From: Klebsormidium nitens
Taxonomy: Eukaryota > Streptophyta > Klebsormidiophyceae > Klebsormidiales > Klebsormidiaceae
Length of the DNA stretch: 64,000 nucleotides
Direction of reading: 5' to 3'
NCBI GenBank assembly: GCA_000708835.1
Contig: DF237186.1
Span: 60,236 to 124,235, forward strand
The position numbers and the translations under genes were made by a program. Every line of letters starts with the position of its first letter. Positions within the stretch are counted from its first letter, which is position 1. Below the pieces are notes generated by a model. The model made no database searches. It saw only the letters and a list, made by a program, of their open reading frames with translations, and was not told the DNA's origin. Of this stretch, positions 48,471 through 61,000 are shown one piece after another.

Positions 48471-49912
48471 AGATGGGTTATTGAAATGCACCGCTGCGTT
48501 CACTGCGCCAGAATCTTCAGAATTTATTCCCACAATCGATCAAGTTTGACTGCGTTCGGATTCGAAAGCGACCTTAGTCTGGCCAAGTTGAGAAGGTCAA
48601 GCCAGACCAGGAAGCTCGCGCTTTTGTGATGGCGGGGTTTGAATTGATCATCGACGCCGCGGCCTGCCAGCTTCGCGATCTGCATAATAATTGCAATGAA
48701 GCGGATCCGCATGACGACACATGTGTATAGGTACGCAGTACCTAACGTTATAGCTATAGCTGTAAAAATGTATTCAGTACATGCATTGAATGTGCATCAT
48801 GGCGCTGCCGGGCGGCGGCCTCGAACGGCGCGGATGCATAACAAATCTCGCAGAGACGGCCGTTTCCTATTGTTGTTCCGGGGCGGCCCAATTATAATTG
48901 CTATACTATAAATGCATTTCCCGGCATGCACAATCAAATATATGGATATCGTGCCGCACTGGGCATGCGAACCCAATCGTACGATGTAGACGTCCTCGGA
49001 CTAGTCTCTCGGACGTCCGGCGCCGGTTCAGCCAGATCGCGATCGGCCGGGGCCGTCGGTTCAATGCATGCGCGCACACCTGCTCAATGTGAATGGTCAC
49101 GGTAGGCCTTAATGACCAAGAAATCGTTATACATATGTGATGGTGAAGCTATGACCGTGGGCCACATGTTCTATGGGAGCCATGGGTGACTATATCGAGT
49201 ATAAGCCTTGAGAGGGAAACGAAAGTCAGCATGGTCGGAGTATCAACCCGGAAGCCAGCCGCGCTCAGCTATGCTGCATGCTCTTCGGAAGGCGCTTTAA
49301 AGCTAAAGACATGCAGGGGCTGCAACCATGAGCACTCGCGTACCATCTCAGTACGTTTATCGGACTTTGCATGCGAGGCGCTGCTGCGGGTGGAACTCGT
49401 GTTGTGGAGGATGGCCAGTGACCTAGACTCGCGGCCGCGGCGCGCCCGCGCTCAAACGCTCATGGGTTATGGTCGTCCCATCGTCGACTGGGGTTGATAT
49501 CTTACGCGTCTTCGCTCTCGTGCAAGAGAAGCGCGAGTGTCACTAATCTCATTTCCAAACATGCCTAAAAGGAGGCATGCAAGCAGCAAAGTGACCACTT
49601 TCTGAGGCCTTGTCAGCCTTTGTTCAAACGTTTTCTCCTTTTAGAATTGCGTCGAACTTCACGCCAGCAAGGCCGCAATTACTGTAGAAGATTCTGCGAT
49701 TGGCTTGATCGAATTTCCGAGCGTGCACGGCGCATGATCTTGGTGTGTCATCCTTCTCACGACTTTTTGGACGTGCTGCATCTAGGTGTTCTACGTCCAG
49801 CTCTTTCGTCATAGGTACAGGGTGCCCTTCGTAGCGCGTTCGAGACTTCGAGTCCGCAGCCTTCTTCCTTGCGACAGCAGACCACTTTCTTTCATGAAAG
49901 CACATTGACGCC
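48471..49912. other. Intergenic region between the FAM21-like and peptidoglycan-binding-like genes
   Basis: About 1.4 kb, with a FAM21-like 3' UTR at left and a promoter at right. The middle (48700-49100) is AT-rich with AGCTATAGCT-type short palindromes. No exon, RNA gene or transposon ends are supported. A 293-codon minus-strand open frame entering from 49624 is judged a shadow (see rejected items). Confidence 0.45.
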
Positions 49913-52900
49913 ATGGCGGCCGCAACGGTGTCCGTTTGCGCAATCTCCCTCTCCTCCGCTGCTTTCTCTCCCCATCCACCGAGCGCTCTGCGCCGCCCCG
50001 GACGGTTCTCTCCCCCGGTGCATGCACCCGGTACGCACCGCCCGGGGCTCTCCGCCCCTCCCTTCGGCCGACCGACAAGTGTACGGTGCAGAGTCGCCGG
50101 CCTTGACGCTGGTGACGCCAGGCCCCCCGGGGATGCGCGCGCGCGCGATGAGCGGAGGGACGACGACCGCCCGGGGGGCATCGACCTGGGCAGAATGGAC
50201 AGGGGGCGGGGTGATGAAGGAGTGGGAGAACGGCTGGGGAGCTTGGCAGACCGGGTGAGTGAAAACGGAGACGCCTCTTGACGTTGCTTGAACGACTTTT
50301 TGTGGAGGCAAATGGGAATAGAAGGCCTGTTTACGTTGCTTACAACGGCTATCTGTTCGAGACGCACATACACGGGACTTATAGAGAGTGAGCATGCCCG
50401 CTTGTCGCATTGCATGCCGTGTCGGGGGCTGGAAAGGCGTTGAGACGAATGAATAGCGATGAAGGCCAGCTCTGAGTTAGAAGATTGAAGTACCTTGGAA
50501 AACAATCAGTTCTCCACATTATCTCTGCAAAGGTTGGAGCAAGGGAAGAAGGGACAGCGCGGGTTAGAGAAATGAATTTTAACAACGGTCGCCTTCTTCG
50601 GTCCCAAGAGCTTCGAACCCCTGTGGAGTAACAAGCCCCGTTTTCATCTTCTCCCTGCCAATCCAACCTTGTTCTGGTTCTTATTCTTGATTCCACCATT
50701 TGGATTGCATGGCTTATGGTTGACTGCCACGTGTCCTCACAGCCCGGTGCGCTGAGCCCCTTCGGAGGTGACGTCATCCGGGTGGGCCGCCGCCACCCCG
50801 AGGTGCGCCGCGCGCGTCGGCTGCTCAAAGACACCGGTGAGAGGAACCATAACGTGATGACCTTAGTATATGTTGTTCCCGACGGAGATCTTGAAACGGT
50901 GTATAATGGCGACAAGTCGAATACATATATCTTCGAAGAAGCAGGAGTGATCCTGCACTTGATGCATCGCAGACTGGCCGCCGTTGCAAGCCGCTTCAAC
51001 ATTTCGTATAGTACCAGAAAATGCGTGTGGAATCAGGACAAAGGAATGGGTGACGGAGCTCGTTGTAGCTGCACACTTGGATCCGATAATTGGGAGGCTA
51101 CAAATCCAGCCAATCTACGTTCTCCTCCCTCAAAAAGAGGGAAAATGATACCCGTTCGATACGCTTCATAAGTTTGAAATTTACCTCATAAGCGCATCAT
51201 TTGTCTCCTTCGTACGCAGGCTTCCTCAGCCGATACGCCGACGACACGGACCTGTTCGACCCCGCCATGCGGGAAGCAGTCCGTCTCTTCCAGGTGGGTT
51301 TGAAATATCTATAAGGAACCGTGACGGGAAAGAGTCAATGATAACGGGACCAAAGCATAGACCAAACCAGGCACAGTCGAAGGGACCATTTACAAGTATC
51401 GTTGGAAGGATTAGCAAATTCAAATGTTGACTGACGGTGAGATGAGAAGTTTGCATAAGTGGATTGACAGCTTTCAAAGCCATCCATGGGGAGAGGTATT
51501 TGAGCTTCTGGACACAGTTTTGGTGGCACCTAATTTAAGCAGCGCTCAGAATAGGTTTCACTTCCTCTTGCGAACGGATCTCCGAGCATCTCAGGTCATA
51601 CAAGGATGCCTCAACGGGCCATCCTTCTCTTGCCATTCATACTGCCGTTCAAATGAGAATGGTAGATTGTTTGGAACCCGCATGACTTCGATGCTGGAAA
51701 AAAGAACGTTCGCCGATGCCGCGTGCCGATGCCTGTAGACCGAAATCCTTCCAATTGTTCCCATCACTTCGACCCCTGAACTTAAAGTCCAAGTTCCAAA
51801 CCTGACCAAGCCATCAAACTCTATTCTTTCAGCTATTCACGAAATGCAACCGCAAAAGGCTAACCGCAAATCGCTAACCCCGGGTGCAGGAGGTATCCGG
51901 GCTGCTGACGGACGGCGTGCTGGGCCCCACCACCAAGGACACGCTGCGCCGCGTCGCGCTCGGCGCGCCCGTCACAGACGCCGTGAGTTTGTCAGCAAAC
52001 CGAGATCCGGAGATTTATCCACGTCTTCTTGCGGCTTTCAGGGTCCGAAAGGTTTGGGGCGCCCGTGACAGGTGCTGTGAGTCCGTCAGCTTAACGAGGG
52101 CGTCCGATTTTGAGCTTCACTTGTGCATCTGAGTCATCGAGGAAAAAGGTCATCCAACGGCCCACATCCCTTTTCATTTGGGAAGTTTCCTTCGGCGACC
52201 AGACTTGCGTCTTGGGATAAGTGGACGCCGGTTGGGGAAGGCGTCCCCTGACGCCCCTCTTATTTGGCTTTTAGGATCCTACGTGTCTTTCAAAACTTGG
52301 GGCGCCTGTCACAGACGAAGACAGCGCGTCAGCTATTTTAAGTTTGAGAGGTTTGATGAACACGTGCTATTTGGATTCTAGGAGCCTGCGTATCTTTGTT
52401 TCAAGAGTCTGGCGCGCTCGTGACAGACGCCCGTGAGTCTCTCCAATGTTTCGTTGCCGGGTTTGACGAACATGTGCCTTTCAACTTCTGGGTTTCTGTG
52501 TATCTTCGTTTCAAGGCTTGCGGCGCTTTCAATGGTTTGGGAGGCTTCGAATGACTGCGAGGCTTCGAACAATCCACAAGTAACCTTGCGCTTTGCCAGC
52601 TTTCTGCTCATGCCACTCTGGGCTGGAGGATGCTGTGAAGTCTAGTTCGTTGAGCAGAATCGCAGAAAATGCGAGTAGGCAGCGAGGGAACTAAACAAGG
52701 CAGGGTGCCAATACTTTGTGCATAGGCTTTCAGGTATTATTGGAAACCGGGTATTGCAGGTTTTTGAAAGCTCGGGCGCTTTTGCTGTCCAGGTGTCCGA
52801 TTACACGGCGACGGTGAGCGTGCGCGACCTTCCTCCGACACCTTCCGTCGATCCCACAGACGCCGCCGTCATGGCAAGATTCCGCGTTCCATTCGCGTCC

Positions 52901-55900
52901 ATTCGCGTTTCTTGCGCAAAAAGCTGCCGTTTCGTCCTCGAACGCCCGAGAGCCGTCAAACAAAAATTATAATCTTCATTGTTGAAGTCGTTGCAATTCG
53001 TTCTGGAATTTAGTGCTTTCTGTTCAAAAACTGCGTGTATTGCGCTTATTAAGTCGGACCAATTGAGGACATCGGATCACAATTCGCTGCTGCGCCGGAG
53101 AAGCGTCAGCTATGAGCCAGCTTTTGAGGTCGCCTGAAACGTAAAAAAACAATTTTTCGACCGATTGGGAACATCAAGCGGCCGGTTGGTAGAAAGTTTG
53201 ATCCAGAATTTGATATTTTGCTTTAACGGTCTGGTTGACTCTTGGTGAGTGGTTAAGCTACTCAGGAAACGTCCACCGATGCCCAATCTCTTTCGACTGG
53301 AATGGAAGCAATACTTGGCGAAAGTGACTGTTGATCCGACGCTAAGATGCATCACTATAATCGACGACCCAAGTAACGACTCGGAAAACCTCCGCCAGGG
53401 GGCTTAGAAAAGTCAGTACGACGGTGCGTCCACCCTACTTCAGACGCAGGCCAACGCTGAACAGCTATCAAAAATTTGTCACCCGCTCTGGTAACGACAC
53501 GGTTTCGTTTCAGGTGACGGACTGGTTAACGAGATGATCAGGTTCACCTAGTGGTGCTCTAACTGGTTCACTAGGTCTGGATTCCGTTCCCGATAACGGA
53601 ATGATTTATCTGGATAACCAGGTTTGGTTAACGGCAGGTTTTTGTTGTGAACGCTGCAGACGCAGGCCATCTGTGCGCTCATGCCGTCTAAACTGGTTCA
53701 CCAGACTCGCTTTCGTTCCCAACAACGGAGTGTTTAGTTGGATAACCCGGCTTGGTTAACGCCGGCTTTTTGTGGTTACTCCTGCAGACGCAGGCCATCT
53801 GCGCGCTGATGCTGGTGGGCGCGTCCCTCGTGGGCCGACTGCTGCTCGCGTCTCTGGCCAACACCAAAAGGTGATGACCGTTCGCTTTATAATCAGTAAG
53901 ATCTACATTCAGCAAAGCTCGACGACCTAGTACGAAAGCCTTAAACCCCAGGATCGCTGCTCCGTATCTGTACCCAACCTAGACCCCCAAAGTAACCCCG
54001 TCCCTCCATGAATGACGATCTTGTTATCGCCTGCGTGAAAAGGCTTTCGAGAATATGGATCACACCGTCCCTTGCAATCACAACTCCCTTCTTCTGACCT
54101 GCACCCGACTGTCCATACCGGTTATTTAGACCCGACTATCTTGACCCGATTGCCACGGCCCGAATTTTTGGAAGTCTTTCGTATACGGGCTGCACCTAAG
54201 GTTGCAATTTGCTGTTTGGATATGATCACAAGTTGCTGAGCAGCGTTGGTGTGCTCTTGGCAATCAGTTTCCCACATCTGCTGACTCTGGTCACAAGATT
54301 CTTCGGATCATCTTGCCCAAATCTGGTCCAAACGATAGAAAGAGAAACATTTCTTTTCACGCGGCTTGCTTCGATCCATCCCGCCTGAGATCCTTGCGGC
54401 TGATGAGACGTGCCAGGTTGTCGGGAACAACGAAGCTGGAACGCTTACGCTGTCTTTCTCATCGCGCTTGAAGTCCCACAGAAAAAAACCGTATCCCCGC
54501 TGTCTCTTCGTATCAGAGAACCCTTTCTACACAACCTCTCATATCAGACCACAGGAGAAAATCAAACCCTGCTTCCTCTCCCTTTCAACCGACAGAAGAA
54601 CACGTTAGCCATGCAATTGGTTTTTTTCCAAAACCCGCAGACTGAAGGTGAAACCTTTTACCATCTTCTCGTCGTTTCAAACTCCCAGAAGGAAATTGTG
54701 TCTTACCTTGCTTCTTTCGTCTCGGTCTAGTTCTCACGAGGGCCCCTGGAGCTGCGGCTGCTGGCCCTTCAGTGAACCGGTGCGCAAGATCATGTACACA
54801 ACCAGCGTCGCCGGGTGAGTTCCTTTCAACCTCTCACTACGTGCACAGGGTTTAGGGTAATCAAGCATGGTGGTTAAGGGCTGGTTAGGAGATTCTGATA
54901 GTGTCCAACGATAAGACTCGAGCAGTGAGCAGACGTTTTACGTGGTTACTGCCCGTTTATTGGTCGAAGTACCGGAGTGTAGTCTGGTCACCGAGCCTCG
55001 TTAGCAGCGAAACCCTTCCCGTGATGCCACTCAAAACCCGAAAGAAAGACATAAGTAGTGAGTCTCAGCACGATTGTAAGAGCACGTTGTCCGAAATTGT
55101 CTCTTTCCCAAGTCTTTCCGTTGGTTCGATCCAAGTTACAAGAGCGTCAATGCAAGTATGCTCGAGGACGGAATAAGGTTCTCAATGTTGTTTTCTGCTC
55201 TTCATTCATCTCTTCTGTTTCCAGCGGCGTACTGAACACGGCACGCAGTAGACGAGATTCTTTCAATGCGTTGGGAGTGCTTCAATTCAAATGCTTGGCA
55301 AAGCTGTTGCTCAGGTCGGAGAAGCGCAATCAGTACGCACTTTCGAGAAGTAGGTAGAGCAGCGTTCCGCTCATAATCTTAAGAGGGGCCGCAAACGAGT
55401 TGCAAATGTCAAACCGCTGCAGACGTCGCCTTGAACACATCACAGCTTCATTGCCGACTTCCTTCGCTTCGTACACACTTCTTTTTTTTAAGGGGTAAGA
55501 ACCTCTGTGATCCTTCGCCCCCGGCTGGGAAGTTTGATTCTCTGGGACTTCCCCCCCCTGCAGCGTCGCCCTGTACACGGTGCAGCTGATCCGCGGCCTC
55601 TGAGACGTGCGCAAGAAGAAACTCCCCGGCCTTCACTCGTGGGGGGCGCTGTCAACTGCGAAACCATCCCCCCAATCCAAATCCAACTAAACGTGGGGGT
55701 TCGATTCTCTCTGATTCTTTCCCCCCTGCAGCGTGGCGCTGTACACGGCGCAGCTGATCTGCGGCCTTTGGGGCCTGCGCGACCCGAACCTCCGTGCCCT
55801 CTCCCGGTGGGGGCTCAAAAGGAGTGAGAAAGCTCTCGAAAGGGATGAATTTCAAGACGAGGGGCTGAAACCTTTGTGTTTCTTCCCCCCTGCAGCGTGG

Positions 55901-56487
55901 CCCTGTACACGGCGCAGCTGATCCGCGGCCTGTGGGACCTGCGCGACACGGGCCTCCCCGCGCTCGCCCGGTGGGGCGACCCGATCTTCCGCCCCATCCT
56001 GCTAGGGCTTCTCGCGGTCGCCGTCACCGACGACTCCCTCGCAGTGCGGCCGCGGCAGTGGGAGCGCGCGGCGATTCACGCTCTGGGCGCGCTCGTGCGC
56101 GCGCTGCTCGCGCCGTTCCGGGCGGTCCTTGGTGTGAATGAGCCCGAGCGGGGCTTGCGCGAGGTGGAGGAGAAGGTGGGGAGGGGGGTGCATGAGGTGG
56201 GGGAGAAAGTGCTGGGGAAACGGGAAGGGGGAGGTAACGGAGAAGATAAGCGGCGGGAGGGGCGCAACGAGCGCGAGAAACGGAATGAAAACGACGAACG
56301 GCGTGGGGGTGAGAGGCGAGATGAGGGGGAGGGGCACGAGGGGCAGGGGTTCAGAATCGAGGGGATGCGACGGGGGGGTGAGCAGAGACAAGGGGGGGAG
56401 GGGCGTGATGGGGGGGGGCAAAGGGAGGGGCAGGAACGGGGGGGGCGGCAGGAGCAGAACGGACAGAACCGGGGGATCGACGAGTAG
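49913..56487 (+). CDS. Plastid-targeted membrane protein with a peptidoglycan-binding-like domain
   Basis: Exons are 49913-50254, 50743-50836, 51220-51293, 51890-51982, 52793-52813, 53788-53870, 54731-54814 and 55896-56487. Phases are continuous and the product is 460 aa. Residues 1 to about 60 are Ala/Ser/Pro/Arg-rich without acidic residues, a likely transit peptide. Residues about 120-195 form a PG_binding_1-like three-helix domain: VIRVGRRHPEVRRARRLLK, DTDLFDPAMREAVRLFQ, GLLTDGVLGPTTKDTLRRV (the family's D-G-x-x-G-P-x-T signature). A 21-bp microexon codes VSDYTAT. A transmembrane helix follows (about 211-231, ICALMLVGASLVGRLLLASL). A Cys-containing segment (WSCGCWPF) and a second hydrophobic stretch (about 290-303) come next. 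The last 110 residues are Gly/Arg/Glu low complexity. The domain might contact plastid peptidoglycan, but binding is inference; in many plant proteins the fold has other roles. Three introns carry exon-edge copies. Confidence 0.82.
52016..52445 (+). repeat. Decayed copies of the exon 4 donor end of the peptidoglycan-binding-like gene, in intron 4
   Basis: The exon 4 end (GGCGCGCCCGTCACAGACGC then CGTGAGTTTGTCAGC, 51961-51997) recurs at about 52056-52090 (GGCGCCCGTGACAGGTGCTG then TGAGTCCGTCAGC). It recurs again at about 52302-52335 (GGCGCCTGTCACAGACG, CGCGTCAGC) and 52410-52445 (GGCGCGCTCGTGACAGACGC then CCGTGAGTCTC). Preceding text is also shared among copies (TCCTACGTGTCTTTCAAAAC / GCCTGCGTATCTTTGTTTCA). 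Offsets are about 95, 245 and 110 bp. Confidence 0.75.
53560..53686 (+). repeat. Full-unit tandem copy of the transmembrane-exon acceptor region, in intron 5
   Basis: A 127-bp unit is tandemly duplicated: 53560-53686 and 53687-53813. Each starts TCTAA(A)CTGGTTCACTA/CCAG and passes TTCGTTCCC-x-AACGGA, TGGATAACC, GGTTTGGTTAACG/GCTTGGTTAACG and CTGCAG. Each ends with the first bases of the exon, ACGCAGGCCATCTG then TGCGCT or CGCGCT. The second copy leads into the real exon at 53788. An older trace, CAGACGCAGGCCAACGCTGA, is at about 53442. The breakpoint lies about 24 bases inside the exon. This is the clearest single example of duplication across a splice acceptor in the window. Confidence 0.9.
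55545..55820 (+). repeat. Two copies of the last-exon acceptor end of the peptidoglycan-binding-like gene, in intron 7
   Basis: The last exon start (CCCCTGCAGCGTGGCCCTGT then ACACGGCGCAGCTGATCCGC, 55888 onwards) recurs at about 55553 (CCCTGCAGCGTCGCCCTGTA then CACGGTGCAGCTGATCCGCG) and about 55726 (CCCTGCAGCGTGGCGCTGTA then CACGGCGCAGCTGATCTGCG). The likeness continues for about 90 bases of exon. Spacings are 173 and 162 bp. The outer copy has an in-frame TGA after GGCCTC. The inner copy stays open through the whole duplicated exon part. Confidence 0.9.
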
Positions 56488-58069
56488 GCAGGTTTTGCTA
56501 GACGTGAGAAGGGGTGGAGTTCCTTGTGAGTGAGCTTCGATTGGCGCTTTGGTATGTCTCGTCAATCAAAGAAGGGAACGGCGTTCTAACCAACAAGAGC
56601 CCTTGCGGAGGCGTCGACACACCGTCTGTAGGTTTTACGTATCAGCGGTGTCGTTGGGCATGTAGCGATAGAAAGAATGCAAATGTCGGATTAATGAGAG
56701 GGCTCTTTGCACAGGGCTTCGGGCAGTCAGTGCAGCAATAAGCACCGCTTAACTCGCTTAGTACGTTTCAAAATTAGCCAGCTAGCATCTTTGGCATAGT
56801 AGCCACTAGGTTCGTTGGGCGCCCACCTAGTAGCGATGTGGGCGATTCGCTGCATTTAGATATCTGCTCTGCAGAACGGGCAGAGTGAAGATTTTGATAT
56901 CAAACGTACTAAGCGCTCTTTGGTGAACGTGTTCGCTTGCCAGGCAACTTTCGGGCCGTGATAACGCCTTCGTTCTAGCTGCCGCCAACTTGACGTCTTT
57001 GCTTAGAATCATTCGACTAAGAAGTACGGTACTGGGTCGCTGAGCGCAGTGCTATTTGGGGACATCTCCTTTTACCTGCGACTGTTGAATATGATCAATT
57101 CTCTTCGACTTCCTGCTTAATCGGTCCCTGCTGTGCCAGAGCGGAAGAGATTGTCAATGCTATCGTTGACCTTGCAATAATTCCCCATGCGACACGTAGT
57201 GTGCACGTAGTATTGTATGAATGTCGATCTAGGAAGCTTGGAGTAACGCGCGGATGGTTTTATGTGGGAGGAAAGTCCCAAAACAGCGGGAGAGCGGGTG
57301 AACAGCGAGTTAGCTAGTTAGATTGCTCGAAGCACTAATCTTGGACGCCCTTCGGGTGCAGCCATTACGCCGATTGCTGCATGAGCCATACCAACAACAC
57401 AGACTAGTCATCGTACAACTGCCAAATACCTGGAAGAATTAGCTATATCATCACTAGCGCGCTCCTTGTTCTCTGTCGCCAATTCAGCCTCATGTGAATC
57501 TGGTGCGCGTTGGAGTTTTGAGGGAGTTGCAAGGAGCTGCATCGTTGACGACCGGGTTGCAAAAGCAGTATGGCGCAACACTGTACCACTAGGGTCGTGT
57601 CGAAAGCCCCTTGATTTAATTAAGCCAAGAATAATTTGAGCCTTTCAAGAGTAGAAACTTATCCAAAAAGCTCCATGTTTACTCGCCCCACAATCGGCTT
57701 CCTCGGAGCAATCCATAAATCTACACACGTACGCCTGCACGCCAACTTCGACATGAACGGTTGATCCAAACATGTACGACTTTCTTATCTTGCTCTGTCT
57801 TTGTGATGTTCATTGTAACCGTGATGGAAAGTGCGCGCCGTGTGCGCCGACGTTTGAACTAATCACCATCATCAGATTGTCAATCAGTCCCCGGACATCA
57901 GTTGGATATATGAATCGGCGCATGGTACGGTTGATTTCAGACAAACCCTTTTTCCCAGTCCACATGCGAGCAAAGATAAAGTGGTTCTTGCAGCTTCTGC
58001 AGATAACTGCATATCATACGTCGATCAGTGCACTACTGTCTGCACTGCGCTGTACATTCCGTGGGCGCC
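56488..58069. other. Intergenic region upstream of the last gene
   Basis: About 1.6 kb of AT-richer sequence with no supported exon. It should contain the 3' UTR of the preceding gene and the promoter of the next. Short open frames at 57772-58146 were not supported as coding before the ATG at 58070. Confidence 0.45.
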
Positions 58070-61000
58070 ATGCAACTCCCCGCGGAGTTGCAACGGGGCT
58101 GCAAGGACGCGCACGCGCGCGCTGGACCAGAGCACAATTACGGTAATGTCCGAAGGATGATCAGACAAAGTCAAAGATTACGTCATCCGAGGCAACGTGG
58201 CAGATTCTGGTTGCAAACGCGTACGGAGCGGAATCCCGTTATGTTGACTAACCCGGGGCCGGTAATACGTAACCAACGGTTTGCAACCCCAGAAGGGGAA
58301 CCCCCTCCTCAAGCTGAGGAAGTTCAGAGCCTGCTTCTGGAAACGACGTAAGCAACTTCAAACCGCAGAGGGAGGGCTTTGAACTTGAAGCTGAACAAAA
58401 GCTTCTGTCCCTTCAAAAAGACGAGAGTGCATTCAGCTGGATTCTTGTTGCATAATCCTGGCATTCGTCCAGCTTGCTCTTTTAACGCGGCGGAAGTTGA
58501 GAGGCCAGATTCAAGGGAGCTTGCAAGGAACAAGCATTCATAGCTGTACTTTCACAACTGTTCGCAGCGAGGCGTCACTGAATTGTCGTGGGTGTGTGAG
58601 GAAGCTTGCTCTTTTGTTGGGCCCCAAACGTTGAATTTTCCTTACAAGTGCAAACAAGTGAGTGTGGGTCAACCAGTAGAATTGTGTTTTTTCCTCCCCT
58701 GCAGACGGCATTGACTCAATGAGGGTGCCATTGTGTTCAGGAGTCGTTCGTGTTATAAGGATGTTCCTGACGTGCGTTTGAGAATAACTCGCATGAGTGT
58801 TTGTGCAGTCAGGCACGATTTTACAGTTTCGTCACTGTTTCGTCACTGTACACTCATAGCTCATTGACCATGAGGCTAGAACCAAATATGACGTGACGAG
58901 AGTTGCAGGTTTGTTCGTTGAACATCTCCCTTGTTGTCTGTTGCACCGACCATCTGTCAGGGATCTGCAGGCTCACAACGATGCCATTGCTAGCTGCCAT
59001 AGTCTCGCACATCTGGAGCTAACTCTCATTTTTCCCCATCTGCAGCTCTTATTTCGGACTGAATGACTGGGAGTATGCCTTGCGGGCGAGCCTGTGAAGC
59101 GAACTTGCATTTGTAGAAAGTCCTGACGCATTGTGCCAGGCTGGCAAGAATGCCGGCTATGGGGCCGCAACCCTCTGAGGAGGAGTTGAAGGTCAGGGCC
59201 ACAGAAGCCCTGGAAGCGCTTGCGCGTGCTTCCGGCGCCAAGGGCCATATCTGGATGGTAATCAAGGTGAGAACTGCTGATTCTCCAGGGGAGCAGACTG
59301 AGTATAACAGATTTGTCAAGGCCGCGTTTACACATTTTTGAGGTTCACTGAGGCCAACGCCCACGATTTTGTCAGTTGAAGCCAAGACAGAAAGATTACT
59401 TTACGTCTAAGTGGAGTGATGAAATCAATTTCCAAGTTGAGTAGCTTTGATCCCGGCAATATCCCCCCTTTCAGCTGGCCTGAACCTTGTCACAAAGGTG
59501 GTCCCACTTGAAGACAGGATGATCATCCTCCTTATGAGTGTTTTGATATCTGCAACTTATGAGGAACTTTTAGGGTTCTGACTCCACAAGGTAGACAATA
59601 GTCGAAAAAGCCAATGTCAGGGATATATTGCTATGCAACGTGCCTATCTCAGAAGGCAGTTCTCTCGAAGGAGAGAGTCTTCCTTAAATGAGTGCTGGCA
59701 AGCCAAAGAACCCCATGCCGAAACGGCGACAAATCGCTTCTGCAGTGCGCTTAGAAATAGATATCAGCAGTCTGCAATGGCCAAGACCTAAAGCCAGGTG
59801 GCTAATGTGACTCAAGCAAATGGAGACTCTTGCATGACTTCTGACGCTCATCTCTGATGCAGGGGGATGGGGGTAAGATCGGGGGCTGCTCTCCGAGCCT
59901 GAGGCCTTATGGAGCTGCGCTTATGGATGAGGTGGAGAAAGCAACTGAAAAGTGAGTGGTCAGCACACAATGCGTTTGTAAAAGGTGGTAAACAGCTTCA
60001 TTTTGGATCCTGGAACATAGTTGCACGTTGCATGAGCCTGTGGAGTAGAGACCAAGCATTGCTCTTTTAGGGTTTGAAATGGAGTGAAGGAGCCATTAAT
60101 TTGGAAGCCTGGGCTGGAATTGGATCAAGTGTACCCGGCACTCCCTCCAAGCTGCGACAGCTTTGACCAAGCTTCTTGGGGCTCTGTTTGCTCAAATAGA
60201 CCCCTCGTTGGTTACTCCAAGCACTCGCCTCGCAGCACTCCCCTCCGTGTGAATTCAGTTCGTTCAGTTGTAGGACTAAGCCCCACGTGTCTCCCCCCCC
60301 CCAAAAATGCTTAGGTACTGTGTTCATTGTGTGTTCGTAGTGCGACATAGGATTCATTCCCCATTTTATCCTGTCAAGTCCATTCAGAACCACTCTGTCT
60401 TTTGCAGTGGTTCTATCTTTTGCAACCACAGCCAAGTTCACTTGGGCTGGTGTAAGACGCAAGTCTGATATAAGAAGCACTCCCCCAAATGCTTCTTGTC
60501 CTGTCGAACAACCAATACAATTCTGCCCTCCATTGCTCCATCCTCAAAGATGGTTATTTAACCTCTTCACTCAATCAAGTTTGAATCCAATGGTACTTCC
60601 TCCGTACTTCCTGCGGAATTCATGGCATAGGAAACAAGTTAATCGAATTCCTGAAAGTAGGTGCCTGCCTCTGCAGACCTGTGAAAGCATGAGCCCTCAG
60701 ACTTGCTAAGACTGCCACGTCGTTACGAAACGCACTGTCACTACTGTGGATCAACTTTGGATCAGTCACCCCGTTTTCCCCGAGACAACTGCCCTGTTGT
60801 TGCGACCAGCAATTGTGAGCCCTCTAATCTGCTGAAGCTAAGAAGGTGCTAACCCACCTTAAGGGAGTCCTTATACCCCTCCACAATTGCCCTCTTCATC
60901 GTACTTAGAGTCCTGTCTTGGTTTTGAAGCCTCGAAGCAAAGAAGGTGCTGCAAAGAACCCACGTTATCTCACAGGACCCCAATGATTACTGGCGTAAAT

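Noticed and set aside
49624-50505. 293-codon minus-strand open frame
   Set aside because: It lies opposite GC-rich exon 1 of the plus-strand plastid protein, has no domain pattern, and its only Arg/Pro/Ser-rich composition is the mirror of the plus-strand transit region. It is a shadow.
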